Shown piece after piece: positions 1 through 11,479 of a stretch of 64,000 nt of DNA. Below the pieces are notes generated by a model. It did not search any database and had not been told where the DNA came from. It saw only the letters and a program-made list of their open reading frames with translations. The stretch lies in assembly GCA_033398695.1 (NCBI GenBank), contig CM065817.1, forward strand, positions 67,568,001-67,632,000. The letters are read 5' to 3'. Source of the DNA: Orobanche coerulescens. Taxonomy: Eukaryota > Streptophyta > Magnoliopsida > Lamiales > Orobanchaceae. A program made the translations under genes and the position numbers. Position 1 is the first letter of the stretch; each line of letters opens with the position of its first letter.

Positions 1-742
1 ACTCTATTTAACCAAAACTCACATTTCTTGAACTTGGCATACAACTTCTCCTTGCGAAGTGTCTCCAATGTAATCCTCAAATTCTCTTGGTGTTGTTCCT
101 TGTCCTTAGAATACACAAAGATGTCATCTATAAAGACGACCAGGAACTTATCCAAGTAAGTTGGAACACCATGTTCATCAAATCCATAAAGACTGCCGGT
201 GCATTACTCAAACCAAAAGGCATCACTACAAATTCAAAATATCCATAAAGGGTTCTGAAAGCTGTCTTGGGAATGTCACACTCCCTAATATTCAACTGGT
301 GGTACCCTGACCGCAAATCAATCTTCAAAAAGGCTCCAGCTCCCGTCAACTGATCGAATAGATCCTCGATTCTCGGTAGTGGGTACTTGTTCTTCACCAT
401 GAGTCGATTCAGCTCTCTGTAATATATACACATCCGAAGTGACATATCTTTATTTCATACAAACAGCACTGGTGCACCCCAGGGTGACACACTAGGACGA
501 ACAAATCCGAGCTCCAGCAGCTCTTGAATTTGGACCTTCAATTCTTGAAGTTCCTTCGGAGCCATTCTATATGGGCCTTTGGATGTTGGGGCCGCCCCAG
601 GGACCAAATCAATACTAAACTCCACTTTCCGGTCGGGTGGGACTCCCGGCAAATTTTTTGGAAACACATCCAAAAACTCTCGTACTATAGGTACGTCTGT
701 AGGGGACACCTCAGTAGTACGAGTGTCGACCAAACTCACCAA
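1..742 (-). pseudogene. RE1 reverse transcriptase fragment
   Basis: Reverse transcriptase of a Ty3/gypsy element, which copies element RNA into cDNA in the particle. 455-742 gives the PR-RT linker and RT start, with the motifs [27 protein letters not shown] and SPWGAPVLF. 128-445 gives [32 protein letters not shown] and [11 protein letters not shown]. The catalytic FIDD segment lies at about 70-110 but in a different frame. A frameshift near 128-180 and a stop between 446 and 455 break the protein, and the left end is cut by the window. It is clearly RT-derived and cannot make a working enzyme. Confidence 0.92.
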
Positions 743-772
743 GTAACCCTGATATTTCTCCTTCCTTAGACT

Positions 773-1489
773 TCACAGTGCTTTCATGGCTGTGATTACT
801 CTTGGTACTGTCCTGCTCTTAGTACCATAAAAGGTGATCGACTCGTCTTCGGAACACCTCAATGTTACCTTCTTCTCACGGCAGCTTATATCGGCATCAT
901 GTATATCAATCCAGTCTATACCAAGGATCACATTAAAATCCATAGAGCTAATAAAATATAGGCTAGCGTCAAATTCTCTTCTTCCTATCTCAATATTCTC
1001 GTCAATCATTCTATTAGTGAGGATCGTATTTCCTGATGGTAAGCTAACCTCAAGAGACTCAACAGTTCTAATGCTTCTATGACCAATGGCATGATAAAAC
1101 TTTGCAGACATAAAAGTATGTGTGGCACCAGTGTCAAATAAAGCGAAAGCAGGCACATTAGAGATCATAAGCATATGTGATAGCATGCCGGTATTCTCAT
1201 CTGCGTCCTTTTGGGTCAAAGTATAAATGCGAGCTTTTCCTCCAGAACCTTGACCTTTGTCCCTTTGGAGATGACAGTTTGAAGATGAATGCCTTGGCTC
1301 CTTGCATCTGTAGCATACACCTTTACCATACAGGCACTCCCCTCCATGATTCTTACCACACTTCGAGCACTCTGGCTTACTTGTTTGAGGCTTAGGTCCT
1401 GACCTTTGATCAACCTTTGCTTGCTTATTAGAAACCACGACCTTATTTTGGTTTCCATTCCAATGCCTCTTACCGGTACTAGGCTTCAT
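773..1489 (-). pseudogene. RE1 Gag C-terminus and aspartic protease
   Basis: Open stretch of 238 codons. The N-terminal part has a CCHC zinc knuckle (CYRCKEPRHSSSNC, C-X2-C-X4-H-X4-C) preceded by a second cysteine cluster CSKCGKNHGGEC, which bind genomic RNA in Gag. Further on is a pepsin-like protease with active site LFDTGATHTF and the second strand ILGIDWI. This is the normal Gag-NC to PR order of Ty3/gypsy polyproteins. The start methionine at 1489 is internal to the ancestral polyprotein, because the Gag upstream (1493-2169) is in other frames. Confidence 0.9.
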
Positions 1490-1492
1490 AGA

Positions 1493-2169
1493 CTATTGTT
1501 GATCCAGATTATGGCTAGCCTCAACCTCTTGGGCTCGAAACACTGTCCCGGTATAGGGTAGCACCCCATGACCAGCCACGATGTGACGAATACTCGGGCG
1601 TAAAGCACTCCGGAACTTAAGGGCCCTCTTTCGATCTGTATCCACCATGTGCTCCACAAAGAAGCTGATGTTGTTAAATTTTCTCTCATATTCTTCAACC
1701 GTCATTCCTCCTTCTTCAAGATTCTAGAACTCTCTATCCATCTTCTCTCGGTAGTGATGTGGGTAGTACTGTTCCATCACTATTTCCCTGAATCGATCCC
1801 AAGTTAATGCAGCACGCTCGGCTGCCGGCCTCAAATGCCAATAGCTTATCCACCATCGTCCAACATCCTCCACCATTTGATATTGGCCGCAAATAATTCT
1901 TTGCGCATCAGTGCACCCAATGAGATTGAAGGTGCGCTCGAGCGACATGAACCATTCATCAACAAAAGCTGGTCCTTCTCGACCGTTGAATGATGGTGGG
2001 ATGAAATGCCGGAACTGTTGCACAACTTGTGCTGAGTAGGAGCTGGCATGTTATTATTGTGGTTATCCTGACCTTCGTCACCACCACCACTAGCACCAAG
2101 GTTAGCATTCTGGCCACCGAGATTATCTGCACCTCGGTTAGCTGGGCGTCCACGTCCACGAGTTGCCAT
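1493..2169 (-). pseudogene. RE1 gag, N-terminal and capsid part, frameshifted
   Basis: The likely ancestral start is the ATG read from 2169, giving MATRGRGRPANRGADNLGG, an Arg/Gly-rich head common in chromovirus Gag. The capsid-like gag domain continues at 1724-2023 (FIPPSFNGREGPAFVDEW, WDRFREIVMEQYYPHHYREK) and at 1493-1705 (MTVEEYERKFNNISFF). At least three frame changes are needed to link these, so no Gag can be made. The 2170-2582 leader shows no further gene. Confidence 0.85.
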
Positions 2170-2582
2170 TATCTTAAGGCATACCATACGCAACGATCCC
2201 TCAGTACTTACCCAACGAGAGGGGGGGAATAAAATGGAGAGTTACATTGCATCTATAGGTTGAGAACCAGAGATTTCTAGCAATGATGATTTACGCATGT
2301 CAACATATACTCATGAATTTATAAAGAAACAATTTCATGCCCAAATACTTTATCATAAAATTCTTATGTACAAAATAGACTGAAGATGCATCTTTAATGC
2401 ATGGGCTGATCCGGTAACTGCATTTACCACATAATGAATAATAATAATTTAATGTAACTTGGAGTCGACGTGGAGCGGCAGAGGTGGATGATCATAATTG
2501 CTAAAAATATTGACTACTTTCGAAAATGAAATTTTTGTTTAGAAAAGAAACAATTTTAACGAGTCTACAGAACCGTAGACCC

Positions 2583-2594
2583 GCTCTGATACCA
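2583..2594 (-). other. RE1 primer-binding site
   Basis: Reading the minus strand gives TGGTATCAGAGC, complementary to the 3' end of plant initiator Met tRNA, four bases after the LTR end. It fixes the direction of RE1 and the inner end of its 5' LTR. Confidence 0.9.
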
Positions 2595-2598
2595 CTTA

Positions 2599-4790
2599 TG
2601 TAGCGACCAATTTTCAAAGAAATAATTCTTCTAATATTAAAAGAATAAATAAAAATTTTGCAGTGGAAATACATTTCAAAAGACAAACTTAATAATCGCA
2701 AGTAATATTCTCATGTCACCATTAAAAAAAATACTTTGACGTGAAATTAAAACAATTCGAATACTTGTTCATAAAGCATAGCTTGAGAAAAATAAAAGTA
2801 AATAAATAAATAACTATTCATGAAGCTTGATCATCCCACACTCAAGCGCATGCTACATCGATCTCCTTAACCTGAAAGGGATAAATAATGGGGTGAGCTT
2901 TCAACTCGCTCAGTGTGGAGAGTATGTAATATGTCTAGGTTAATTACTAAGTATATTAACAAGTATAAACAACATGACTGATAAATTATGAAGCCCGTCG
3001 GCTAGCCCAAAGGCTTTATGCACAATTAAGTGCTTCTAACTGATTTGCACATTTAAGTGCTTCTGACTGATTTCACGTGAACATACAAGACAATATATAA
3101 AAAAATAAAATAAACAAAAGCGTAATAAATCCCCACACCTGGATAAAATGCAGTTCTTGAACTTGAATGTGATGAGATGCTTGACTCGACAATTATAGGC
3201 CCGTAAATTCTTGTTATTATATACAATTAATAATAATAATAATCACTACTATTATGAATTATAAATATATAATAACTGCGAATAAAATACGAGGCATAGA
3301 CTAAAATTGAATTTTTAATATTAGTGAATACAATCAATATTTTAATGGCTTGTGCCGAAAATAGGGCTGAATTTATTACTGAAAAGCTAATTAGGGTATC
3401 ACTGAAAGAATCATACATTTGATGACTGAAATTGTACAGGCTGAAAAAGAATCTGGGTCACTATTTGAAATATGATTGGTAATGAAAAGGGCTGAAAGGA
3501 TTCAAACTTATAAGTTAATTGGGCCCGAAGAGAGCATTGGCCCAATTGAAAGAAATGTAAAATTGGCTACCCCAACCTCATCGTCCCATTACTGCAACAT
3601 TTTTTATTTCTCTTTCTGCCCTGACTCTCTCTCCTTACTATAACTCATCCTTGATCCCCTTTTTCCTCAATTAGTTCATGAGCCGCCAATATTAGGGAAA
3701 TTTCTGCCCGATTTTGCTCGACCGTAAAGAGTGCGACCGATGATGCAACTCAATCCAGTCAGTAGAACTGGGTGGTCCGATAGAGATGAGTGGTGGTGGC
3801 ACTTAGGTAGCCTCGACGGCTAGGCTGGGGTTTGAATGGAGGGCGGCGGTGCAGGCGTCGCCCATGGCCGCGGGTTCGGGCTAACGACGGCGGAAAGGTT
3901 GCAACGGCCAGAATCAATGGAAAAGGTGACCGTGGCTGGGGATGTTATTTGACGGTGATGGGAACTTCTTTATTTGTTGGAAGAAATATATTTGGAGAAT
4001 ATAATAAAGAAATAACATCTTTGTAGGTTGATGACTACCTTTTTTGTAGAATTGAAGGCCATATAAGGAATTTGCAGATGATTATTGCAATTTTGAAGAG
4101 AAGTGATGAAAGAAAATTGACCTGTGTTGTGTGTATGTTCTTGAGCAGAGAAAAGTATGCTGTTTGATTTTGGAGATAGAGTTTTTATAACGGAAATTTT
4201 GTTGAATGATTTTTGAGATGATTTTGCTGTAAATGAGAATTTTTGGTGTGTGTATGTGAGATTTTTGGAGTGTGGTTTATGGGATTTTATACTGGAAGAT
4301 TATAACCACTCCCCCATTATGCCCACTACCTCCATTAAGGAGGTTAATGAAGGTGCAGAAAACTTCCCCATGTTCTGATCATCTGTGAGTATAGGAGAGA
4401 GGAATAAGGGCTGAATGTATAATAATAATTGGGCTCTTAATTAATTATAGGATTTGGGCTGAATATTATAATGGGTTTGGCTTAGGCCGGCCCAAAGTGG
4501 ATGGATTGGAATTAATTAAAATAGACTTGTGAAATCTTATAGGTAACGATTAATATTCCTTAAAATTTGACTCCGGCCTAGAAATGACGACATGAAACAC
4601 GATGAAATAAAACGAGGAATGACACGACATGAATCACATGACTAGACATGAATTATAATGACATAAATGAATTTGAATGATCATGAAATAAAATGAATTA
4701 ATCGATAAATTATTCGGGCATTAATCCAATAAAATTGAACATGTTTTCTATAATTCACAATAAATGTATATGCGAAATCGGGGCGTTACA
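2599..4790 (-). repeat. RE1 5' LTR (2192 bp)
   Basis: Plus-strand ends are TGTAGCGACC and GGGCGTTACA, that is TGTA...TACA, and the inner end abuts the primer site. A TATA-like box (TATAAAA, minus) lies at 4285-4291. Unlike most other LTRs here I see no CpG palindrome array upstream of it. The ORF at 3832-4026 inside it matches nothing I know. The partner LTR is outside the window. Confidence 0.85.
4285..4291 (-). promoter_or_regulatory. TATA-like box of RE1 LTR
   Basis: The minus strand reads TATAAAA about 500 bp from the LTR 5' end, the position expected of an LTR promoter. Supported by position and sequence only. Confidence 0.45.
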
Positions 4791-4882
4791 GATAGGCCAT
4801 GGTTTTCGGAACCTGTTCATATAATTGGCCAATAAAAATATATACGGGGGTTCCTATACTGTTTTTTCAAGTAATGGTATTA

Positions 4883-5014
4883 AACCAAACCAAACCAAAC
4901 CAAACATACCTAGTATATCCCACTCAGAGCAGGGTCTGGGGAGGGTAAGATGTACGCAGACCATGCCCCTACTTATTACGGTAGGGAGGCTGTTTCCGTG
5001 AAGACCCCCAGCTT
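4883..5014 (-). mobile_element. SINE 3' part with (TTTGG)n tail
   Basis: Read on the minus strand, the segment carries the familiar plant SINE 3' words GGAAACAGCCTCCCTACC, GTCTGCGTACATC, CCCTCCCCAGACCCTG and GGGTATG-like text, ending in four TTTGG units. The tRNA-like head with A and B boxes is not convincingly visible upstream (5015-5140), so this is a partial or diverged copy. Assignment to a named SINE family is not possible by eye. Confidence 0.6.
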
Positions 5015-5435
5015 AGTGCACAACAGAATCTTGTGTGATAAATACAAAAGAAAATATATGATTCGAAAAAGCTCGAGACCATACCTGAGCCCATGGCTTG
5101 ATCCACATGGGAAAAAGCTCGAAACCAACCAATGGTATTAGCCATATTCAATCTTTTTCATTCACTATGGGGTTCCTTGACCGACTTTCAGCCGCAAGTA
5201 TTTGCCACCACATGTTGGGTCCTCCGCCCTCCCGCATCCCGTACCTACCCGCCACCAATAAGGTACTATACTTCATTTTCGTAAACATTATGTCACATAT
5301 ACATGTTATGCATGATCATTCAATAACCGTCACATATGAAAATATAAATCAGTATATGATCCTTATGATACAACAAGGGAAAGCCTAATTTTACCTCAGA
5401 TCCAGCTGCATACTGAAGCGAAAAGATCAGATTTT
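5015..5435. other. unassigned spacer between RE1/SINE and RE2
   Basis: About 420 bp with no coding potential I can defend, no tRNA and no LTR. It contains a near-duplicate pair of the phrase AAAAGCTCGA (5068 and 5112). The last five bases (5431-5435, ATTTT) would be the RE2 target site, but the matching copy is lost at RE2's other end. This stretch is probably older host or TE DNA. Confidence 0.5.
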
Positions 5436-6260
5436 TGTAACATCCCCAAATCCCATTGGGTCATTACAGTGCCGTGGACCCCACACCAGGAGATCCACCA
5501 GGCGAACACGACTAAAATACAACAAACTTACCAAAAACGGGGAAACGCAGTCCCTACTATGACATCCGACAAAATATTCCGATATGGAATTTCAACGACA
5601 AATGTGGGCCTACATGGCCAAAATAAAAATACAACAACATCCACGAGCCTTGCTCGGATAATAGAAAATGACAATCACTGAACAAAGTACTCCAAACTGT
5701 TTGACCGACATAAACACCAAAACATCTCGGACTAGTATCGCACGAATGCCTCGTCACCATCGTCATGCCTTTGTGTCTCAACTCTCTCCTCGCAAACACC
5801 TAAAACATAAAACATGTTCCGCCCCCACGGGGTCAGTCATCCAGATAATGAATATTAAATACATGTACAACATGATATGCATCCAAAGGCAGAATGAAAT
5901 GGTCCAATGATAATAATAGTACGAAATGCTCACAAACCAAGGTAAGAACTGAGCATACGTGAAACACTATGCCCACGACATACGATCAATACCTGTTCAA
6001 TAGGTTAGAACACAAGTGCCCAACGGCGAATCATCAATATAGGACACAACAGTGAAATTACCCGAAGGTAAACCAAACCAACGCAGACTAGATACAAATC
6101 ACAGTGCCCGAAGGCTCCAACTGAAATACCAAAACATCACAAAGGCCTGAAAGCCCTCATCCGAAGCTGTCAGTCATCACAATCACCTGAAAGCCACTCA
6201 GTCGAAGCTGTCAATCATCACAATGGCCCGAAGCCAAAATAGCCCAAAGCTGTATCATCT

Positions 6261-6404
6261 GAGGGCCGAAGCCACGGCACGAAGCCGTATCACCATGAGG
6301 GCCGAAGCCACGGTATGAAGCCGTATCACAATGAGGGCCGAAGCCATGACACGAAGCCGTATCACAATGAGGGCTGGAGCCACGGCACGAAGCCGTATCA
6401 CAAT
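6261..6404. repeat. 36-bp tandem repeat, 4 units
   Basis: Units start at 6261, 6297, 6333 and 6369, each built on GAGGGCCGAAGCC and GAAGCCGTATCAC. The same block occurs in LTR copy 2 (12310-12430, split by RE3 at its fourth unit, and 18912-18940) and in copy 3 (24800-24945). Confidence 0.9.
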
Positions 6405-6422
6405 GACGTCATTCAATGGCCG

Positions 6423-6658
6423 TGACCAGCTGAATCGCAGGTGCTGGGAAACCAACCGCGAAGGTTCAAGCCCCAGACTTACCCATAATGAGATCACCCA
6501 GTGACTGTGACCTATTGAATCGCAGGTTCTGGGAAACCAACCGCGAAGGTTCAAGCCCCAGACTTACCCATAATGAGATCACCCAGTGACCGTGACCTAC
6601 TGAACTGTAGGTGTTGAGAAACTAACTGCGAAGGTTCAAGCCCCAAACTTACCCATCG
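6423..6658. repeat. 85-bp tandem repeat, about 2.8 units
   Basis: Units start at 6423, 6508 and 6593 (85-bp steps), each containing CGCAGGT(G/T)CTGGGAAACC and AAGGTTCAAGCCCC. Equivalent blocks lie at 18955-19190 and 24955-25200 in the other RE2 LTRs. Confidence 0.9.
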
Positions 6659-6804
6659 AGCACTAGCCGAGACTAGCCTCCAAAACACAATTAATCACAA
6701 ACAGCAACGATCCCAAGATTACTGAATTCACAAGAATAATAGTGTGCTGCCTTGAGTCTTCCTACACGACAACAATAACTCACGGATGGTCACCGTCCTC
6801 AGTG

Positions 6805-7165
6805 GTCCCAATTCAAATACCTCGACTGCCTTGGAATGGCCAATCGATCACAACGACTCAACGAATGGGAAATGCCCTCGACAGTCCCAATTCAATACAT
6901 CGATTATCTTAGAATGGTCAATCGATAACAACTCAATGGATAGGAAATGTCCTCGACAGTCCCAATTCAATACATCGATTACCTTGGAAAGGTCAATCGA
7001 TAACAACGATACAACGGATGGGAAACGTCTTCGACGGTCCCTATTCAATACATCGATTACTTTGGAACGTCAATCGATAAATAATGATACAATGGATGGG
7101 AATCATCTTCGATAATCCCAATTCAATAGGTCGATTACCTTAGAACGGTCAATCGATAACAACGA
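6805..7165. repeat. 75-79-bp tandem repeat, 5 units
   Basis: Units begin at 6805, 6884, 6959, 7037 and 7115 with GTCCCAATTCAATACATCG, followed by GGTCAATCGATAACAAC. Copies lie at about 19330-19690 and 25330-25690 in the other two LTRs. With the 36-bp and 85-bp blocks this makes the RE2 R/U5 largely satellite-like. Confidence 0.9.
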
Positions 7166-8568
7166 AACGAAAAGAACAGATGTCCCGGTACCTTTAAACG
7201 GTTACCGACGACGGAGATGACAATCGAACACGTCAATGCCTTCACTCGGCCAATCACAGCATCAATAGCAAAATACCAATATCAATAACAATGATCATAA
7301 CAATGTCTTAAACCGACATCAATGTCAACAACAATAACCGATATATCGATATCGCGAACCAACTATCGACAATAACATTAACAACGAGTATATCAAAGCC
7401 CTGAACGGCTTTTATCGGACAATACAACATTTGGCATAATTTGCCGAAGGGTATCGTATCAATCAACCCCCTGATCTCAACAAAATCATAGAGAGACCAA
7501 GTCTCGAAATGATACAACACATTCATACACATACATGAAAACATTAATCTCATCGACCAGTACAAGTATAAAACTTGCCTCAAACCGAAGGCAAGAAAGT
7601 CCTTCCACGATCAACGTCCTTCCACGAAACGACGAACGACATCCTCCGATGATCACAAGCACTCGAACAACCTTGAATGAAATACGATTCATTCAATAAC
7701 ACCAAATCAATGGAAAGCAACACCAAAACAATCCCGATTCAACACGAAACTCCACCAAAGAATATCATAGTTCTCAACTATGAATTCTAACATCCTCCAA
7801 CACCTCAATGATCGATTAACATGATCATTACGTTCTTAACACTTGTGAAATCAATTCAACAAGAATCACTTAAGAACAATCATCAAAATAAACATCTCAA
7901 AATGATAATATCACTAATATCATCATTAATACCCCAAGAACATCATCATCTCAACAAACATGATGTCTAAACACTAATCCATCACCAATTCATAATGAAT
8001 TCGGATTAAACCACAAGATTAAATCAACCATTGCAAGATTATGCTAATCATTATATAATTCATCATAATTCCTTACTAAAATGGTGAAAATCTCCCCAAG
8101 AAACACAAACAACAACACCAATCATATCAAGACTATGTTAATCATATAACAATCTTAACATACTCCTTCCTAGACATAATTATAACTTCCAAACATCCTA
8201 AAACATCACGAACAACTCCTCCTCAAGACAAAATCATCATGTTCTTCATCACAAGTTATAAAAACTCATCAAAAATCATGATATACTCCAACAATCAATC
8301 AATACCCGAATAAAACAACAACAACAACATCATCATACTCGGAAATCACTTGAAGAACAAGAGATTAAAAGAACTTACCAATGAAGAACATGAAGAACTC
8401 TCCAAACACCAAAGGAGCACCAACAAGCTTCCAACTCCAAGATCCAAATCAAGTTATGATGATCTAAACCAAGATGGAAGAGGCTAAATATCAAGAACAA
8501 GTCCATAAGGACGATTCTAGGGAGAGAAAAATGATTTTGGTTCGTGAATAAATGAAATACGAACCAAG

Positions 8569-8575
8569 TTATATA
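8569..8575 (-). promoter_or_regulatory. RE2 LTR TATA box (copy 1)
   Basis: The minus strand reads TATATAA just downstream of the palindrome array. The same sequence is conserved in copy 2 (21066-21072) and copy 3 (27105-27111). Confidence 0.6.
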
Positions 8576-8589
8576 ATCTGACAAACACA

Positions 8590-8965
8590 TTGCGTACGCT
8601 ATACAACAAGCATAACATACGTAAGGACAATTACGTATGCTATATCCATAACTTAGCGTATGTAATGCTAGTCCAGAACCGCCTGACCAACAATACGAAG
8701 ACCTTAATATATGTAAAGACCACGCTTTACGCACGTTAACAAGCTACATGGATAGCGTACGTAAGGAGCACACCCTAACGTATGTAAGGAGCCGTTGACT
8801 GCAATAGTGAGATTTGATCGAAAGATTCCCGGCCCTAACAGCCGAAAGCTGACTCCGAGGAAGGTTCCTACAACCGATCACCCATTACGTACGTAAAATT
8901 CCAGGCATAACGTACGTAATCGCAATAAAGTAGCGTACGTAATGCTACACATATAGCATACGCTA
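8590..8965 (-). promoter_or_regulatory. phased CpG palindrome array upstream of RE2 TATA (copy 1)
   Basis: About 12 sites of the form TWRCG-NN-CGYWA. The best run is TTACGTACGTAA at 8885, TAACGTACGTAA at 8908, TAGCGTACGTAA at 8931 and TAGCATACGCTA at 8954, with exact 23-bp steps. Others start at 8590, 8613, 8631, 8654, 8705, 8727, 8753 and 8776. Many departures are C-to-T or G-to-A changes at CpG. Role as a factor-binding array is inferred. Confidence 0.75.
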
Positions 8966-9172
8966 TGGCTATAAACTTAGCCAAAATTCCAAACTCACCA
9001 AGTAACATCCAAACGACGAAACCAAACCGACGACAAGTAAAAATATTTCGATCTCGAAATATCCCAATACAATATACATTATATCGGTCCAAAACAACAA
9101 CACTTGTATAATTCCAAATGAATACGTACAACTCAACAGTGAAATGAAAAAAAATTACCCCCGGATATTACA

Positions 9173-9190
9173 TACTCCCCCCTTAAAAAG
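9173..9190 (-). other. RE2 polypurine tract, unit 1
   Basis: The minus strand reads CTTTTTAAGGGGGGAG then TA before the 3' LTR. This is the plus-strand priming site and it proves that 5436-9172 is a 3' LTR. 9191-9704 between it and gag shows no gene. Confidence 0.85.
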
Positions 9191-9704
9191 AGTTCCGTCC
9201 CCGAAACTCAGGGTGCACAACACGGGGTACGAACTATCCATCAGGATCTGAAAACAACATCTCCAGGAATACTCCTCACTGCAAACTACTTCGCCTGAGT
9301 AATCGGGCCAACCCCCCGGGTCCCCGCATTTTCCCCTGCCCGAACACGGCGAAAAACAAGTGATGAAAACACTCAACTCAGTGTGAGATCAGTCGAATCA
9401 TGACTCCTTCACCACAAAAGGAAAATAACAACACACATATAGTCCTCGGGACCATATCAATCACACTCCCAAGTCCTCACGACTTGACGTCTCGAATCAC
9501 AATGAACAATTACATAGATTATCACAAAATCTCGGGTACAACACTAAAGGAAGAAAACACATCAAACGACCTCATATCTCAACATTATCACACTATCGTT
9601 ACAAGATAGATCAACAACAAATGGTTCCCAACCGCAATACTACAATACAGACTGAGTCAAACATCAATCCGAAAAGCAAGGAAAATACAAATCAAGGTTA
9701 CATC

Positions 9705-10999
9705 TCAAATGTAACCGAATTCAACATCCTCTAGATCATCGAGCTCCTCGATCTCATCGACTCGAGAAGACCCAAATCCGAACTCGCTGCTCCTCCTCGG
9801 CCGTCCTGGCTCCCGAAGCCTGATAGGACCCCTTGGATGAAGTACGGACTGGAGTAACAAAATCTCTCGAGGCCCGTGAGCTCTCTTGAGACCTACTGGC
9901 ACTAGAACTCCTGCAGTATTTCTGAAGGTGTCCCTGCCTCCCACACAGAAAACAAACAATAGCTGGCACAGTACAAAGAGTGCTAACAATCCCCGCTGAA
10001 TCACAGTTAAAAAAAACAACAGTCGAACTCATTGCCTGAGAAGAAGATGCTTTCCCAGCACAAAGATGACTAGAAGATGACCTCTTGGAAGTCGGAGCCC
10101 AATGTCCCTCTGAACAAACCGGCATCCTAGTCCTCTCACTAGAAGAAACTGAAGGTTCTTCCGATCAAGCTCCTTGATCAAAATCTCTGCTCCAAGAGCC
10201 TTCTCGATGAATTCGCCAAGTGAGTTACAATTATGGTTGAACAACTGCATCCTCAACTGCGGGTTTAGCCTCTTGCTAAAGTACTTGATCTTATCCGCCT
10301 CAGTACGGATAACAGAAGAAACAAACTGAAGAAGTCCTTGAAACTTATCAGCGATAACAATAACACCCTCGTCTTCGATGGATTCGGGTTCAAAACCTCT
10401 GACAGCTTGGCTTCACGAAGTGGAGCCGGATAATACCTCTCTAACATGAGAGTCTTGAACTCGCTCCAAACACAGTCACTATCGGTGGGCTTCACAGAAA
10501 GCCACCAAGAGTAAGCGCCCTTACTCAAGTAGTAAGCCGCTACTGCCACCTTCCTCTCTTCCGGACACTGAACCATGTCGAAGAGTTTATCAAAATGTTC
10601 AAGCCATTGAACAATGTCAGCTGGTTCCGATGAACCCTCAAAAGTAGGCGGCCTCTGACGAGAGATATCGCCGACAATATGACTCACTCTCTCGGCCTGT
10701 CCATAAAATGGCACCTGGGATCCCTGCTGTGGTGGACCACGAACCACTGAGGTCTGCATGGTTTCTATTATCTGCGTCATCTGAGTCATCTGGGCCATCA
10801 TGCCCCTCATAAGCAAGAAAGGGTCGACGTAACCACTCTCAGTTTGATCGACATCTCGAGTATGACGTCCCGAAGGAGAACCGGTTGCATTAGTCACATC
10901 TCCGACCGGATTCTGATCCATATCGGCATCTGCATGCGCATAAACATGAGGTTCTGAGCCTTTAGCCCCTCTGCCACGTCCTCGGTTTCCTTTTTCCAT
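9705..10999 (-). pseudogene. RE2 gag, unit 1
   Basis: Capsid and nucleocapsid protein gene. The start is the ATG read from 10999 (MEKGNRGRGRGAKG), preferred over the upstream M at 11029 because chromovirus Gag usually begins with such an Arg/Gly head. The retrotransposon gag domain follows (RQRPPTFEGSSEPADIVQWL, AYSWWLSVKPTDSDC, LMLERYYPAPLREAKLSE). A one-base loss near 10388 compared with unit 2 breaks it, and another frame change lies near 10150. The zinc knuckles at 9754-10125 (CFLCGRQGHLQKYC) are in a third frame, and the first knuckle has lost its leading Cys and its His. It is not functional. Confidence 0.9.
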
Positions 11000-11467
11000 A
11001 CTGAAAGAATAATGCTCGATCATGAACAAAGCTTAAATATGCCTCAAAGGCCAATCCATAATGCAAAGTCAATAGAAACACGAGTATACATACTCAACAG
11101 ATAAACAGTCACCTCAAACATGCTAATTATAGCCAATACTGAGCCCACACGCTCCAAAACAAATAATCATGAATGAATCGTAACATAAATGTTACATACA
11201 AGTGTCAACAAAACATGTGTAATCAATGACATAAAGAATGTATGAACTTAAAAGAGAATCGAGTCCTTACACAGGTCATACGAAGCTTCGAGGTCTTGCG
11301 ATACTAGTCTTCGTTGATGATGACTCGATGAAAGAATGACTCATACAGTCATCCAATTATCACGACTAAAAAAAACCCGACTGTCCAGATTGTCATAACC
11401 TGACAGCCCCACTACTACCATGTCGGTAGAGCCACATAACTCACATATGAGGGTATCTCACAACCTG

Positions 11468-11479
11468 TCTCTGATACCA
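11468..11479 (-). other. RE2 primer-binding site, unit 1
   Basis: The minus strand reads TGGTATCAGAGA, one base off the plant initiator-Met complement, five bases from the LTR end at 11485. 11030-11467 is leader without a gene. Confidence 0.85.

Larger units (their letters stand above)
1..4790 (-). mobile_element. RE1: Ty3/gypsy retrotransposon, 5' half (LTR, gag, protease, part of RT)
   Basis: On the minus strand the order is 5' LTR (2599-4790), Met-type primer site (2583-2594), gag, zinc knuckle and protease, then reverse transcriptase running off the left edge. This gag-PR-RT order with a TGGTATCAGAGC primer site and TGTAAC LTR start is typical of chromovirus-like Ty3/gypsy elements. Gag and pol are spread over several frames, so the copy is dead. 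Integrase, the 3' LTR and the target-site duplication lie outside the window, so the exact lineage is inferred only. Confidence 0.9.
5436..9172 (-). repeat. RE2 LTR copy 1 (3' LTR, 3737 bp)
   Basis: Bounded by TGTAACATCC and GGATATTACA on the plus strand, with a polypurine tract immediately to the right. In element direction it holds about 600 bp of U3 with a palindrome array (8590-8965) and a TATA box (8569-8575). A very long R/U5 of about 3.1 kb follows, with three tandem-repeat blocks. No protein-coding capacity is credible in it. Confidence 0.92.

Noticed and set aside
3832..4026. Possible small gene with an Arg-rich start
   Set aside because: Lies inside the RE1 LTR, matches no family I know and is no longer than expected by chance.
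4969..5151. Host gene exon in the 5.0-5.4 kb spacer
   Set aside because: Short ORFs on both strands with no recognisable domain and no splice context that I can defend.
6261..6404. CRISPR-like direct repeats
   Set aside because: Units are contiguous with no unique spacers, in a plant LTR.
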